From NCBI RefSeq assembly GCF_004211145.1, contig NZ_SEBS01000010.1, forward strand, positions 1 through 64,000: a stretch of DNA of 64,000 nucleotides. The letters are read 5' to 3'. Below, one piece after another: positions 1 through 10,088 of the stretch. Both the position numbers and the translations under genes were made by a program. Each line of letters opens with the position of its first letter. Position 1 is the stretch's first letter. This DNA is from Flavobacterium sp. (GTDB lineage: Bacteria > Bacteroidota > Bacteroidia > Flavobacteriales > Flavobacteriaceae). The notes under the pieces are model-generated. The model saw only the letters and a list, made by a program, of their open reading frames with translations. It was not told where the DNA came from and ran no database searches.

Positions 1-16
1 GTATGAAATTTTAATT

Positions 17-47
17 TTGAAATATCCGGAAAAAAGTAGTTTCTTTG
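17..47 (+). promoter_or_regulatory. possible secG promoter
   Basis: A TTG at 17-19 is followed 20 bases later by TTTCTTTG at 40-47, one mismatch from the Bacteroidota -7 consensus TAnnTTTG. It lies about 50 bases before the secG start. Nothing else is visible in the first 99 bases, and no gene enters from the left edge. Confidence 0.35.
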
Positions 48-99
48 CAGACCGAATTTTAGATATCAGGAATTTACAACAAAGTAATAAGTAATAATA

Positions 100-450
100 A
101 TGAATACTTTTTCTATCTTTTTAGTTTTGATTACCATCGTTTGCTTTTTGCTCATCGTCGTAGTGATGGTGCAAAACCCTAAAGGAGGCGGCCTTTCATC
201 ATCATTGGGCGGAGCTCAGATGTTGGGTGGCGTTCAAAAAACGACCGACTTCCTCGACAAGAGTACGTGGACGTTGGCAACAATCCTGATCGTGTTGATC
301 ATGCTTTCAAGCTTAAGCTTTACGAACAAGTTCGGCGATAACGATTCTAAAATCATCAAGGAAGCCACGGCTCCGAAAGCCGCGACTCCTGCCGCAGCAA
401 CTCCTGCCGCCGCGACACCAACCGCAACACCTGCTGACACAGCAAAATAA
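100..450 (+). CDS. secG: Preprotein translocase subunit SecG
   Basis: This is the small membrane subunit of the SecYEG translocon, which moves unfolded proteins across the inner membrane. Two membrane segments are visible at about residues 3-25 and 56-74. Between them is the family loop with the run QNPKGGGLSSSLGG followed by the FLDK segment. The 116-residue length is typical. The C-terminal tail from about residue 88 is an Ala/Pro/Thr low-complexity stretch with repeated PAAAT units, an extension common in Bacteroidota. A terminator follows at once, so secG is probably transcribed apart from groES. The assignment is secure. Confidence 0.95.
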   Translation: MNTFSIFLVLITIVCFLLIVVVMVQNPKGGGLSSSLGGAQMLGGVQKTTDFLDKSTWTLATILIVLIMLSSLSFTNKFGDNDSKIIKEATAPKAATPAAATPAAATPTATPADTAK

Positions 451-469
451 TATCAAAATACTCCGAAAG

Positions 470-500
470 ATGCCAGCCTGTCAATGCTGGCATTTTTTTT
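470..500 (+). terminator. Rho-independent terminator after secG
   Basis: An 8-base-pair stem (ATGCCAGC with GCTGGCAT) encloses an 8-base loop and is followed by a run of seven further T. It separates secG from the groES promoter. Confidence 0.85.
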
Positions 501-508
501 AGGAAAAA

Positions 509-539
509 TTGACAGTTTGGAACGGGTGGCATACTTTTC
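509..539 (+). promoter_or_regulatory. groES promoter, TTG / 20 / TACTTTTC
   Basis: TTG at 509-511, 20 bases, then TACTTTTC at 532-539 match the Bacteroidota sigma-A consensus (TTG, 17-23 bases, TAnnTTTG) with one mismatch. It sits about 45 bases before the groES ATG. I saw no clear CIRCE-type inverted repeat for HrcA beside it. Confidence 0.6.
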
Positions 540-583
540 GACGAAAGCGTTTCGACAATTTTAATAATCTAAAACAATATAAT

Positions 584-859
584 ATGGCTTTGAAAATTCA
601 ACCTCTTTCAGACCGAGTACTTATCGAGCCCGTTGCCGCTGAAACCCAGACCGCATCGGGCATTTACATTCCAGACACTGCCAAGGAGAAACCGCAAAAA
701 GGAACAGTCGTAGCAGCTGGCAAAGGATTTACCGATTATGAGATGACAGTAAAAGTCGGTGATACGGTCCTTTACGAAAGACACGCCGGAACCGAATTGA
801 AATTCGACGGCAAGGATTATTTGATCATGCGTGAGAAGGATATTTTCGCGATCATTTGA
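584..859 (+). CDS. groES: Co-chaperonin GroES
   Basis: GroES is the 10-kDa heptameric lid that closes the GroEL chamber during ATP-driven folding. The 91-residue product starts MALKIQPLSDRVLIEP, the standard N-terminus, and contains the mobile-loop region (ETQTASGIYIPD) and the GTVVAAGKG strand. The frame is open back to a TTG at 509, but that stretch overlaps the promoter and is not conserved, so the ATG at 584 is chosen. The usual direct junction with groEL is broken here by a four-helix-bundle gene and its flanking repeats. Confidence 0.96.
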   Translation: MALKIQPLSDRVLIEPVAAETQTASGIYIPDTAKEKPQKGTVVAAGKGFTDYEMTVKVGDTVLYERHAGTELKFDGKDYLIMREKDIFAII

Positions 860-864
860 TTTTA

Positions 865-896
865 GCTTTAAGCTTTAGGCTATAAGCAGTAAGCTC
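865..896 (+). repeat. Left heptamer array of the four-helix-bundle cassette
   Basis: Four consecutive 7-base units of the type GCTTTAA fill 865-892 and are followed by GCTC, which touches the ATG at 897. The reverse complement of this array matches the array at 1253-1283 with only a few substitutions. The two therefore form imperfect inverted arms of about 25 bases around the gene. Confidence 0.8.
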
Positions 897-1252
897 ATGA
901 GGGATTTCAAGAAATACGATATTTGGCAGATAAGTCATTCGTTCACACTCAAAATTTATGAGCTGACCAAGACATTCCCGAAAGATGAAATCTATAGTTT
1001 GACCAGCCAATTAAGGCGCGCCGCTTTTTCAATCCCGACAAACATCAGCGAAGGGTGCGGAAGAAACAGCGACAAGGAATTTAATCATTTCCTAAATATA
1101 GCCTTGGGATCGGCAAATGAAACAGAATACCTGTTGATTTTGTCGAGCGATCTGAAATACATTCCTCTGGAAACGTCTGATGATCTCAACAAGGAAATAA
1201 ATTATATAAAGAGTAAAATCTTTAGACTAAAAGACAAATTAACTCCGCAGTA

Positions 1253-1253
<1 letters not shown>
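897..1253 (+). CDS. Four-helix-bundle protein (S23 / IVP / Avd-like family)
   Basis: The 118-residue product belongs to the family first seen as open reading frames in 23S rRNA intervening sequences and related to the Avd accessory protein of diversity-generating retroelements. The family signatures are the aromatic N-terminus (KKYDIWQISHSF), the segment LRRAAFSIPTNISEGCGR at about residues 38-55, and FLNIALGSANETEYLL at about 64-79. Four amphipathic helices are expected. No enzymatic activity is established for the family; positively charged pentamers are known for Avd. The gene lies on the same strand between groES and groEL, so it would be co-transcribed with the chaperonins. Heptamer arrays begin at its start codon and at its stop codon, which suggests it arrived as a cassette. 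Confidence 0.92.
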
Positions 1254-2926
<1,673 letters not shown>

Positions 2927-2950
2927 GAATTTTAACATCCGATATATAAA

Positions 2951-2979
2951 AGCTGCCTTTTAACGAGGCGGCTTTTTTT
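2951..2979 (+). terminator. Terminator after groEL
   Basis: The stem AGCTGCCT / AGGCGGCT (one G-U pair) with loop TTTAACG is followed by a run of T. It ends the groESL transcript. Confidence 0.8.
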
Positions 2980-3009
2980 ATATATTCGCACCAACCATCC
3001 CAAACAAAT

Positions 3010-5364
3010 ATGAAAAAAGTGCTACTCTTGCTGTTTTTTACGGCTGGACAACTATTGTCACAAACGAATTCGTCGAATCAGGAAAAAATTTCAAAGGCGC
3101 TGTCCGATTATTTCCAATTGGATCGCGAGAATATTTTTTTGCACCTGAACAAACAAACGTACTTATCCGACGAAAAAATCTGGTTCAAGGCGTACGTCAC
3201 CGAAAAGAAAACGAACACACCATTTCCATCGACGACAAACGTGTTCGTGAGTCTTACCGACGCTTCGGGCAACGTGCTTCAAACCAAATTGTATTACGCC
3301 GAATCCAGCCTTCTTACCGGAACCATGTCGCTTCCAGAGAAGCTGCCGACAGGAAAATACAATTTGCGCGTGTTCACGAATTTCATGAATAATTTCGCTG
3401 AGGACGAATCGTCGAATTACGCGATTTATATCATCGATCCCGCCCAGAAAAACACTATAAATTCAGCAAAAGTAGATTACAATACCGCACACCTTGAACT
3501 TCTTCCTGAAGGCGGCATTTTCCTCGATGGCGTTTCAAATACGTTCGCCGTCCGACTTACCGATTGCAACGGAACAGGAATTCCCATCACCGACGGACAG
3601 ATAAAAGATGCGTCAGGCAATGTCGCGGCGACGTTCATAACAAATCCGAAAGGCTACGGACGTTTCGACTTGATCGCGTCCAAAAGCACCGGATATACCG
3701 CGCATTGCACGTTGAACGGCAAACTTGTACAACTCGCACTGCCTTCGTCTCAAATCAAGGGCGTCACGTTTTCAGTGAACAGTTACACATTTGCCGATAA
3801 GGTCGTCGTGACGGCAAAGACCAATCCGTCAACGCTCGCCGAGATCGGCAAGGACGCCTACACCATAGTTGCAGGACAGGAACAGGATGTCGCATTCGCC
3901 GAATTCTCGTTCAATGACAAATCCGAAGTTTCGGTCGCCATTCCATCAGAAAATTTCAAGCCCGGCGTAAACAGTATCTACCTGATCGATAAAAACCAAA
4001 AGATCGTCGTGCAACGTGTCATTTTCAAACCTGGCGTGGCGTTGAAAAAGGCTGATATCACCGTCGCCCAAAAAAGAGGCGATTCGATTATAATTAAAGG
4101 AATTTCCCCATTGGCGCTGGGCTCGATGAGCGTTTCCGTGTTGCCGATCAACAACGACGATGACCGCAATTCAATCGTGTCCTCGCTTCTAATCGATAAC
4201 TTTTCAGAGCTTCGATTACAGGATCCTGCGTATTATCTCGACGGATTTTCACGCAAAAAACATTATGAGCTCGATTGTTTCCTGATGGCTCAGACTCCAA
4301 AGTATGCATTTTCAGGATTCACGAAAATGCCTGAAAAGAAGTTCGAGTTTGACCGCGGACTTACCATCAAAGGCACGATCAACACCGTCATTCCTGACCG
4401 AAAAAACGCAAAAGTCAAAATGAACTCAATCGCGCAAGGGCTTGATGAAACCACTACGATCGATGAAAAAAACGAGTTTGTTTTTACGAATGTGATCGCC
4501 CTCGATTCAACGAGCATTTATTTTAGTGTGATTGATGCGAAAGGAAAGACGATTCCGGCGAAGATACATTCGCAACTCCTGAACAACAACCGCCGTCTGA
4601 TTAAGAATATCCAGCAGACCGATTGTTCAAGCAACCTCATTGAAAGTGCACCTGAAGAACTTCCGACGGTAGCAAATTCGGTTGTGCTTGACGCCGTCAC
4701 CGTAGCGGCCCAAAAGAAAAACAAGGAAGAGGAGCTCAATCCGCAAAACAATATGCGTTTCGGAAACAGCATGGCGAAAGGTCATAAAATTACCGACGAT
4801 GTCGCTCAAACCTATCGCTTTCTCACTGATTTCATTCAGGCCAACGGTTATCACGTCGTAAACACGGGCGCGACCGTAAGCATTTCGCGTACGTACAGCA
4901 CTTCTATTTTGGGATCGAATTCGGTCGTAATGTACATAGACGACACTCCAATTCCTGATATGTCCATTCTTATCGGCTACACGATGGATATGGTTGACGA
5001 GGTTTACTTCAACCGACGCGGTTACGGCCAGGGATCAAATGCGGGCGGAGGCGTAATCCGCATCTATACGAGAAGAACGACTCGCGGCGGATTCAAAAGC
5101 CCCAATTCGACATGGCAGGAGCTGAAGATCCAGAATGCCTACCAACGACTTTCAGAATTCAAGACTCCGAACTATGCGAACGTGCAAGACGCCGGCTTTA
5201 AAAAGTACGGTACGATCGCATGGCTGCCGAATGTTAACACCGACGAGAAAGGCGAATTCAAATTTGCTTTCCCGAACCTGCAGCAACAAAAAGTAAAACT
5301 AGTGATTGAAGGTATCGACGGAAACGGTCAATTATATTCGGAAACCCGATTGCTTGATCTATAA
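3010..5364 (+). CDS. Large secreted protein with a C-terminal TonB plug-like domain
   Basis: I do not recognise a named family. The 784-residue product has a signal peptide (about residues 1-18, ending near LLSQ). An N-terminal beta-rich region resembles macroglobulin-like MG2 domains (LHLNKQTYLSDEKIWFKAYV), and several Ig-like stretches follow. A segment at about residues 630-700 looks like a TonB-receptor plug (VVMYIDDTPIPD, then DEVYFNRRGYGQGSNAGGGVIRIYTRR). No 22-strand barrel follows; the protein ends about 85 residues later with another beta-rich stretch. Similar plug-bearing but barrel-less proteins are common in Flavobacteria and may act at the outer membrane, but the function is unknown. 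It is a single-gene unit between two terminators. Confidence 0.8.
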   Translation: MKKVLLLLFFTAGQLLSQTNSSNQEKISKALSDYFQLDRENIFLHLNKQTYLSDEKIWFKAYVTEKKTNTPFPSTTNVFVSLTDASGNVLQTKLYYAESSLLTGTMSLPEKLPTGKYNLRVFTNFMNNFAEDESSNYAIYIIDPAQKNTINSAKVDYNTAHLELLPEGGIFLDGVSNTFAVRLTDCNGTGIPITDGQIKDASGNVAATFITNPKGYGRFDLIASKSTGYTAHCTLNGKLVQLALPSSQIKGVTFSVNSYTFADKVVVTAKTNPSTLAEIGKDAYTIVAGQEQDVAFAEFSFNDKSEVSVAIPSENFKPGVNSIYLIDKNQKIVVQRVIFKPGVALKKADITVAQKRGDSIIIKGISPLALGSMSVSVLPINNDDDRNSIVSSLLIDNFSELRLQDPAYYLDGFSRKKHYELDCFLMAQTPKYAFSGFTKMPEKKFEFDRGLTIKGTINTVIPDRKNAKVKMNSIAQGLDETTTIDEKNEFVFTNVIALDSTSIYFSVIDAKGKTIPAKIHSQLLNNNRRLIKNIQQTDCSSNLIESAPEELPTVANSVVLDAVTVAAQKKNKEEELNPQNNMRFGNSMAKGHKITDDVAQTYRFLTDFIQANGYHVVNTGATVSISRTYSTSILGSNSVVMYIDDTPIPDMSILIGYTMDMVDEVYFNRRGYGQGSNAGGGVIRIYTRRTTRGGFKSPNSTWQELKIQNAYQRLSEFKTPNYANVQDAGFKKYGTIAWLPNVNTDEKGEFKFAFPNLQQQKVKLVIEGIDGNGQLYSETRLLDL

Positions 5365-5396
5365 AAAAAAGCTGCCTTGACGGGCAGCTTTTTATT
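5365..5396. terminator. Bidirectional terminator between convergent genes
   Basis: A perfect stem AGCTGCC / GGCAGCT has A's on the left and T's on the right, so it can stop transcription from both the gene at 3010-5364 and the convergent DedA gene. Confidence 0.85.
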
Positions 5397-5415
5397 TTTA
5401 TTATTATTCTTATTT

Positions 5416-6114
5416 TTATTCCTGAGGTCCGGTGCCTTGATCGGGCGCGGCCTTTTTCCCGAATTTGAGTATCACGGGAACTACGGTAATCAAAACGAGA
5501 ATGATAACGATATATTCGATATAATGCTTAAGGTCGATGTTGAATTCGGCCAAAAGAAAGCTGTACAAATAATGCCCTGCAAAGATCAAACTGAACGACC
5601 ATAGGAACGAGCTGATGACGTTGTAGAACATGAAACGCTTCTTTTCCATGAGCACGATACCGGCCACGATCGGAGCGAATGTCCTGAAAACGGGAAGAAA
5701 ACGAGCGAAGATGATCGCGCGTCCGCCGTGCTTTTCAAAAAACTCCTTCGATTGCACGAGATACTTTTTCTTGAAAATCCAACTGTCTTTCCTATTGTAC
5801 AAATAGTAGCCGCTTTTGGCTCCGAACCAATATCCGACCATATTCCCCAAAATCCCGGCGCAACCTACAAGAAACGCCAAAAGGGCAACGTTGAGAAATG
5901 AGTTGTCGATGAACAGGAAATTTTCGATCAGTTCGCGGTTGTAAATTCCCGCGAGAAAAAGCAAACTGTCTCCGGGAAGGAAAAAACCTGCAAAAAGACC
6001 GGTTTCGGCGAATACGATGAACAACACAATGAGCAATCCAATCTTGACACCGTTAATCTCAAAATGAATATAAAATAAAGGCTCAAAAAGGTCAGTCCAG
6101 TTAAATTCGTTCAT
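5416..6114 (-). CDS. DedA family membrane protein
   Basis: This 232-residue protein belongs to the DedA/VTT superfamily of inner-membrane proteins. Several members are now linked to flipping of undecaprenyl phosphate or phospholipids. Visible marks are the N-terminal re-entrant segment (ETGLFAGFFLPGDSLLFLAG), the family motif FARFLPVFRTFAPIVAG at about residues 138-154, and 4-5 hydrophobic segments. The C-terminus is polar. It appears to be monocistronic. Which substrate it moves cannot be told from the sequence. Confidence 0.9.
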   Translation of the reverse strand: MNEFNWTDLFEPLFYIHFEINGVKIGLLIVLFIVFAETGLFAGFFLPGDSLLFLAGIYNRELIENFLFIDNSFLNVALLAFLVGCAGILGNMVGYWFGAKSGYYLYNRKDSWIFKKKYLVQSKEFFEKHGGRAIIFARFLPVFRTFAPIVAGIVLMEKKRFMFYNVISSFLWSFSLIFAGHYLYSFLLAEFNIDLKHYIEYIVIILVLITVVPVILKFGKKAAPDQGTGPQE

Positions 6115-6222
6115 CGTTGTTCGTTTGTCAGGTCTTTAAAAACAGTCGGTGAAAGTACGCATAATTTGCGGCAACGCCAATTTACGATTCCAATTTAGGG
6201 TTTTGTTAACGGTTTGCAAACG

Positions 6223-6564
6223 TCATGGTTTTCGGTCGTATTTACAGCATTGGTGAAGGCTTTCGTAGTCTTCGTCGGTGGCTTTCACTCCGTCGCTGTC
6301 GTGCCCCGCTTTCGCAAGTGCTTTCTGGACTTGGTCAACTGAAGTTTTCTCCTCATTCACGATCAGATGCAACACGTGGCTGTCCATGTCCCAAACGGCG
6401 CTTTTCACGCCCGCGACTGAAAATGCCGCTTTCTCGATGCGTTTCTTGCATTGGTCGCAATTGCCGTTGACTTCGATGTCGTATTTGGCGTTTTTGTTCT
6501 TTTTTTCCTGGGCGTTGGCATTCGCAAAGATTGAAACCAACATAATAAAAATGATTTTTTTCAT
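6223..6564 (-). CDS. Periplasmic heavy-metal-associated (HMA) domain protein
   Basis: The 113-residue product has a signal peptide (residues 1-19, ending ANAQ) and one HMA fold with the metal-binding CxxC at C36 and C39 (NCDQCKKRIEKAA). A second Cys pair lies near the C-terminus (HQCC). HMA domains of this type carry Cu(I) or similar soft metals. It lies 8 bases downstream of a TonB receptor gene and is probably co-transcribed with it, which points to metal handling in the periplasm. Copper is the likeliest metal but this is inference. Confidence 0.88.
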   Translation of the reverse strand: MKKIIFIMLVSIFANANAQEKKNKNAKYDIEVNGNCDQCKKRIEKAAFSVAGVKSAVWDMDSHVLHLIVNEEKTSVDQVQKALAKAGHDSDGVKATDEDYESLHQCCKYDRKP

Positions 6565-6572
6565 GACTGAAG

Positions 6573-8579
6573 TTATTTGATTTTAAAGCGGAGCCCGGCG
6601 TAATACATTTGCCCGAAGATCGGCGCGTACACGATCGACGCGTCAAAATTCGAACCGAACGGATCGTCGGCTCCTAAAATTGGATTTTTTTGTCTGTAAT
6701 TCGCCATGTTTTCTCCACCGACATACATCTCGAATACCGACGAAAACGTGCGCGTGATCTGGGCATTGACGACCGCAAACGCCGGAGAATAATCGTCGAG
6801 TTCGCCTGAAAAAGTCGTGGGCAGACGCTGCTCGCCCGTCCAGTTCCAAGTCGCGTCGAACTTCCAACGCTGGCCTTTTTCCTTGATGTGCGTCGCGAAT
6901 TCGGCATTGGCAAAAACGCGATGCCTCGATTGCAGCGGACGCTCGAAACTTCCGGCCTGGTAGTCGGTTTTGGTATCGTAGTATTTGTAGGCTGTGCGCA
7001 AATTAAGATGCTTGATCGGCTCGTAATTGAAATCGAACTGGAAACTGTTCGCGAACGACTTCCCGTCCAGGTTGTAAAACAGCACGCGTCCGGTCTGGGA
7101 ATACCAATCCACTACCACTTGGTCGCGGAAATCGGTGCGATACAAATCAAACCCGGCGTCGGCAGGTTTCCCGAAAATCTCAAATCTCTGATTGAAACTG
7201 ATGCCGTAATTCCAAGCGATCTCAGGCTTGAATCCGTACACCGGACCGCCAGCCTGCGTGAAGAAAGTCGGGATGCGCGAACTCGCGAACATCTGTTGGT
7301 TCTCGGCCAAGATGTTTGCCGCGCGTTTTCCTCTTCCGCCCGACAAACGCAAAACGCCATTTTTCCAAGGATTGTAGCGCACGTGAAGACGAGGCGTCGC
7401 AAACATCCCCAAACGGTTGTGGTTGTCGGCTCGAATCCCGGCCACGACGCTGAAATTATCGGTGTTGTCGTACGTATATTCGAAAAACGCCCCGATCGAA
7501 TTGTCGGTCCTGTCAAAAATGTCGCCCGCGTTACTGCCGATCAATTCATCGTATTTGTCATACGTGAAATTCAAACCCGTCGCGAATTTATGCATCGTAT
7601 TGCTGATGATCGAATTGAAGATCAGGTTCGAATAAAAACTGCTCTGGTCGATATCGTACCGTGAAAGACCGTAATACGATTCCTGTTCATGGCGGCTGAA
7701 CGCATTCTGGAAACCGATGCTTTGGAACGGCATGTCGGGAAATACATATCCGATCTTCGTCGCAAGGTCGTAACGCCGCGTCTTGATTTCGGAACCCCAA
7801 TAATTCGTGGTGAATTTGTCGACATCGGGATTGAAATCGAGCTCGCCCGTTTGCTTTTCATCGTCCATGAATCGGAAATTGATGAAACTCACCAGGCCTT
7901 TCCCGGGATCGTTGTACTGCCAACGACTCATGACGTTGATCTGGTTCGCGAGCGGATTGTCGAGAAAACCGTCATCGTTCATGTCGTTTTTGGTCTGGCG
8001 CGAATTACCGTGGATGAACAGGCTCGTCGCCCATTTCTCGTTGAGCTTCCTGTTGATGTGCGTATTGATTTCAATGCGCGAATCGGTCGAGCCGTAGACG
8101 TTCAGGAAAAAAGGAATATCGCCGAAGGGTTTGATGAGCTCGGTATTGATCTGGCCCGAAATACTCTCATAGCCGTTCACGACCGAGCCCGCGCCTTTCG
8201 TGATCTGGATGCTTTCGACCCAAGTTCCCGGAGTGAACGACAGACCGTATGCTTGGGAAGCGCCGCGAACCGAAGGGATGTTTTCCTCGGTGATCATCAG
8301 ATAAGGGCTCGAAAGGCCGAGCATCTTGATTTGCTTGGTTCCCGTGAGCGCATCGCTGAAATTAACGTCGATCGACGGATTGGTCTCGAAACTCTCGGCG
8401 AGGTTGCAACACGCGGCCTTGAGCAATTCTTTGCTCGTCATCACGGTCGTGTTGGCCGTAAGCGTGAGCGATTTTTTTAGGCTTTTCGATGGATTCCCGA
8501 CCTGGACATTCTGCAAAGTGTCTTGCGAATACGCGGTTGCGGCAATCAACGATAAAAGCGCTGATAAATATTTATACAT
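6573..8579 (-). CDS. TonB-dependent receptor, probably metal-linked
   Basis: This 668-residue outer-membrane receptor has a signal peptide (to about residue 18, ending AYSQ), a plug domain (about residues 45-150, with the NPSIDVNFSDALTGTKQIKMLG and ITKGAGSVVNGYESISG type motifs) and a beta barrel ending in an aromatic-rich strand (YYAGLRFKIK). It lacks the carboxypeptidase-regulatory-like N-terminal domain found in SusC proteins. The plug contains AACCNLAESFE, a Cys pair seen in receptors that sit beside HYC_CC_PP and HMA genes. Those two genes flank it here. The long plus-strand open frames across this gene are shadows. Confidence 0.92.
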   Translation of the reverse strand: MYKYLSALLSLIAATAYSQDTLQNVQVGNPSKSLKKSLTLTANTTVMTSKELLKAACCNLAESFETNPSIDVNFSDALTGTKQIKMLGLSSPYLMITEENIPSVRGASQAYGLSFTPGTWVESIQITKGAGSVVNGYESISGQINTELIKPFGDIPFFLNVYGSTDSRIEINTHINRKLNEKWATSLFIHGNSRQTKNDMNDDGFLDNPLANQINVMSRWQYNDPGKGLVSFINFRFMDDEKQTGELDFNPDVDKFTTNYWGSEIKTRRYDLATKIGYVFPDMPFQSIGFQNAFSRHEQESYYGLSRYDIDQSSFYSNLIFNSIISNTMHKFATGLNFTYDKYDELIGSNAGDIFDRTDNSIGAFFEYTYDNTDNFSVVAGIRADNHNRLGMFATPRLHVRYNPWKNGVLRLSGGRGKRAANILAENQQMFASSRIPTFFTQAGGPVYGFKPEIAWNYGISFNQRFEIFGKPADAGFDLYRTDFRDQVVVDWYSQTGRVLFYNLDGKSFANSFQFDFNYEPIKHLNLRTAYKYYDTKTDYQAGSFERPLQSRHRVFANAEFATHIKEKGQRWKFDATWNWTGEQRLPTTFSGELDDYSPAFAVVNAQITRTFSSVFEMYVGGENMANYRQKNPILGADDPFGSNFDASIVYAPIFGQMYYAGLRFKIK

Positions 8580-8631
8580 GGAAATGATTTGATGTTATAA
8601 AATCGAACGATGTCCGGAATCACAACATAAA

Positions 8632-9024
8632 TCAGGCGTAGAAAACGTATTGGCTGTAGAGTTTGAACAGCGGAGGCGCATTGGCATCGCAGTAATAAGT
8701 GGCGACTGGTTTTTCGATGAAAACGGAAGGTCTGCCTTGGGCGACGAACGAAAATTCCGATGGCACGAAAGCCGCTTCGAACGAAAAATGAAATGCTTTT
8801 ACGACGGTTTCGTGTTCTTTTTCGGCCTTGACGGTCTTGGTCTTGCAGCAACTTTTGCTTTCCTCTTTCTTCATGCCGCAGCAAGCGCTGTCCTGTGAAG
8901 TCATGAAAACGGGCGTCACCGATGAAACCTCGCCACCGCAATAATGCACGTTCACCGCAAACCCGATGTTGGAAGCCAACAACAGGAACGTCAGGAAAAT
9001 AGCTGTGCATTTTTTGATTGCCAT
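8632..9024 (-). CDS. HYC_CC_PP family protein
   Basis: The 130-residue product matches the small Bacteroidota family named for its three motifs, all present here: HYC at residues 27-29, CC pairs at 48-49 and 59-60, and PP at 117-118. An N-terminal signal or membrane anchor covers about residues 1-24. The biochemical role is not established. Its cysteines, and its regular place just upstream of a TonB receptor and an HMA protein as here, suggest metal binding or sensing. It is the first gene of the three-gene minus-strand set ending at 6223. Confidence 0.88.
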   Translation of the reverse strand: MAIKKCTAIFLTFLLLASNIGFAVNVHYCGGEVSSVTPVFMTSQDSACCGMKKEESKSCCKTKTVKAEKEHETVVKAFHFSFEAAFVPSEFSFVAQGRPSVFIEKPVATYYCDANAPPLFKLYSQYVFYA

Positions 9025-9028
9025 GTTG

Positions 9029-9062
9029 CAAAAGTAATTAAATCGCGCAACCGAAACCGCAA
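9029..9062 (-). promoter_or_regulatory. Promoter of the HYC_CC_PP / TonB receptor / HMA set
   Basis: On the minus strand TTG at 9062-9060 is followed after 23 bases by TACTTTTG at 9036-9029, a full match to TAnnTTTG. The start codon is only 5 bases downstream of the -7 box, so the message would be nearly leaderless or the start of transcription is elsewhere. Confidence 0.45.
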
Positions 9063-9069
9063 CGAAACG

Positions 9070-9504
9070 TTATTTTTTGGCGAGCCGTTTCTGGTAATAG
9101 AACGCCGGCACGAACAGAAGCAGGAATAACGGTTGTATCAAAAATCGCCTCACGTAGAAAAGCAGGAAGTTGTTCCCGTTTACCGACGCGAACAGCAATC
9201 CGAAGAAAATTGAAATCAAGACCACGAACAGAATCACATATAAAACCGACGTGAACCGCAACAATTCGGCGTCGGGAAACAACACGTAAATGATTCCGAG
9301 CGACAGCATCGTATTCAGGAAATAACGGAACGTCATCCCGAAAAACAGATCGCCCGACTCAAAACCCGGTAAAGGTTTCTCGAGATAATCGCTTTTAAAG
9401 TAATACAGGAACGGATCGTAGAACAATTCGTTTTCGAACGCGCGCACGCCGAAAAGCAAAAGCACCAAAATCATAATCGTGAGGATCTTCCAGATTCTAT
9501 CCAT
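9070..9504 (-). CDS. Exosortase F system-associated membrane protein
   Basis: The 144-residue protein is almost entirely hydrophobic, with about four membrane segments. Its N-terminal run FGVRAFENELFYDPFLYYFK, with FKSDYLEKPLPGF after it, is the pattern of the family that always sits next to xrtF in Flavobacteria. It overlaps the upstream xrtF by 8 bases, so the two are translationally coupled. Its role is unknown; a structural or assembly partner of the exosortase is the usual guess. Confidence 0.9.
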   Translation of the reverse strand: MDRIWKILTIMILVLLLFGVRAFENELFYDPFLYYFKSDYLEKPLPGFESGDLFFGMTFRYFLNTMLSLGIIYVLFPDAELLRFTSVLYVILFVVLISIFFGLLFASVNGNNFLLFYVRRFLIQPLFLLLFVPAFYYQKRLAKK

Positions 9505-10057
9505 GTTTGGCGAGCGATGAGAATTTATTTACCCAAATGACCCAAAGCAAAAACACGGTTCCATAGATGAACGCCGGGAAAAGTACACCGTGCAGCAAAT
9601 GTTCGTATTTCGGGTAATGCAGCAGTGCGATGCTCAGTAATCCGATGCGGACGATATTCAGGATATGTATCGCGATCGCGCCCGAAACGATAAAGACAAA
9701 CATCGTCGGCCATTTTCCCTTGAACGCAAATACGAACGACGCGAAAAGAATGATCACGCTGAGCGCATTGCAACCTTCGACGACGCGTGAAACGTATCGC
9801 CCGTCCAGAATGTACATGATCGACGGCTGGAGCAAATGTGGCTTGATAGCCGTTTGATATCCGAGTAGATCCGTGAACCATTTGGTTTGGGAAGCGACGA
9901 GTTTCGTAAAACCATCGACCTCGAATGCGGCTTCGTTGAATTGGTTCAGATAGGTTTGGTAAACCAGCGTGAGCAGCGCGTACACGACGAAAAATTTAGC
10001 CAGGAAAAAAAAGAAAGGCTTGTACTGCTTGAAGGTTTCCAAAAGTTTTTTTAACAA
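9497..10057 (-). CDS. xrtF: Exosortase family protein XrtF
   Basis: XrtF is an integral-membrane transpeptidase-like enzyme proposed to cut C-terminal sorting tails from exported proteins. The 186-residue product has several membrane segments. It has the exosortase active-site elements: Cys96 in VVEGCNALS, Arg137 in NIVRI and a His near residue 156 (LLHG). No ATG lies before residue 81, so a TTG at 10057 (MLKKLLETFK) is taken as the start. A TAAATTTG box overlaps that start, so a second TTG five codons further in is also possible. No obvious substrate with a sorting tail lies nearby. Confidence 0.9.
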   Translation of the reverse strand: MLKKLLETFKQYKPFFFFLAKFFVVYALLTLVYQTYLNQFNEAAFEVDGFTKLVASQTKWFTDLLGYQTAIKPHLLQPSIMYILDGRYVSRVVEGCNALSVIILFASFVFAFKGKWPTMFVFIVSGAIAIHILNIVRIGLLSIALLHYPKYEHLLHGVLFPAFIYGTVFLLWVIWVNKFSSLAKHG

Positions 10058-10088
10058 ATTTATATAAATTTAAGTTCGGTGTTAGGTT

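Noticed and set aside
509..583. 25-residue N-terminal extension of GroES
   Set aside because: It starts inside the promoter TTG and is not part of the family. The ATG at 584 gives the standard protein.
6888..8480. Two long plus-strand open frames (258 and 263 residues) across the TonB receptor gene
   Set aside because: They are antisense to a clear receptor, have skewed Arg/Val/Asp composition and no family motifs. Long shadow frames are common opposite GC-biased codons.
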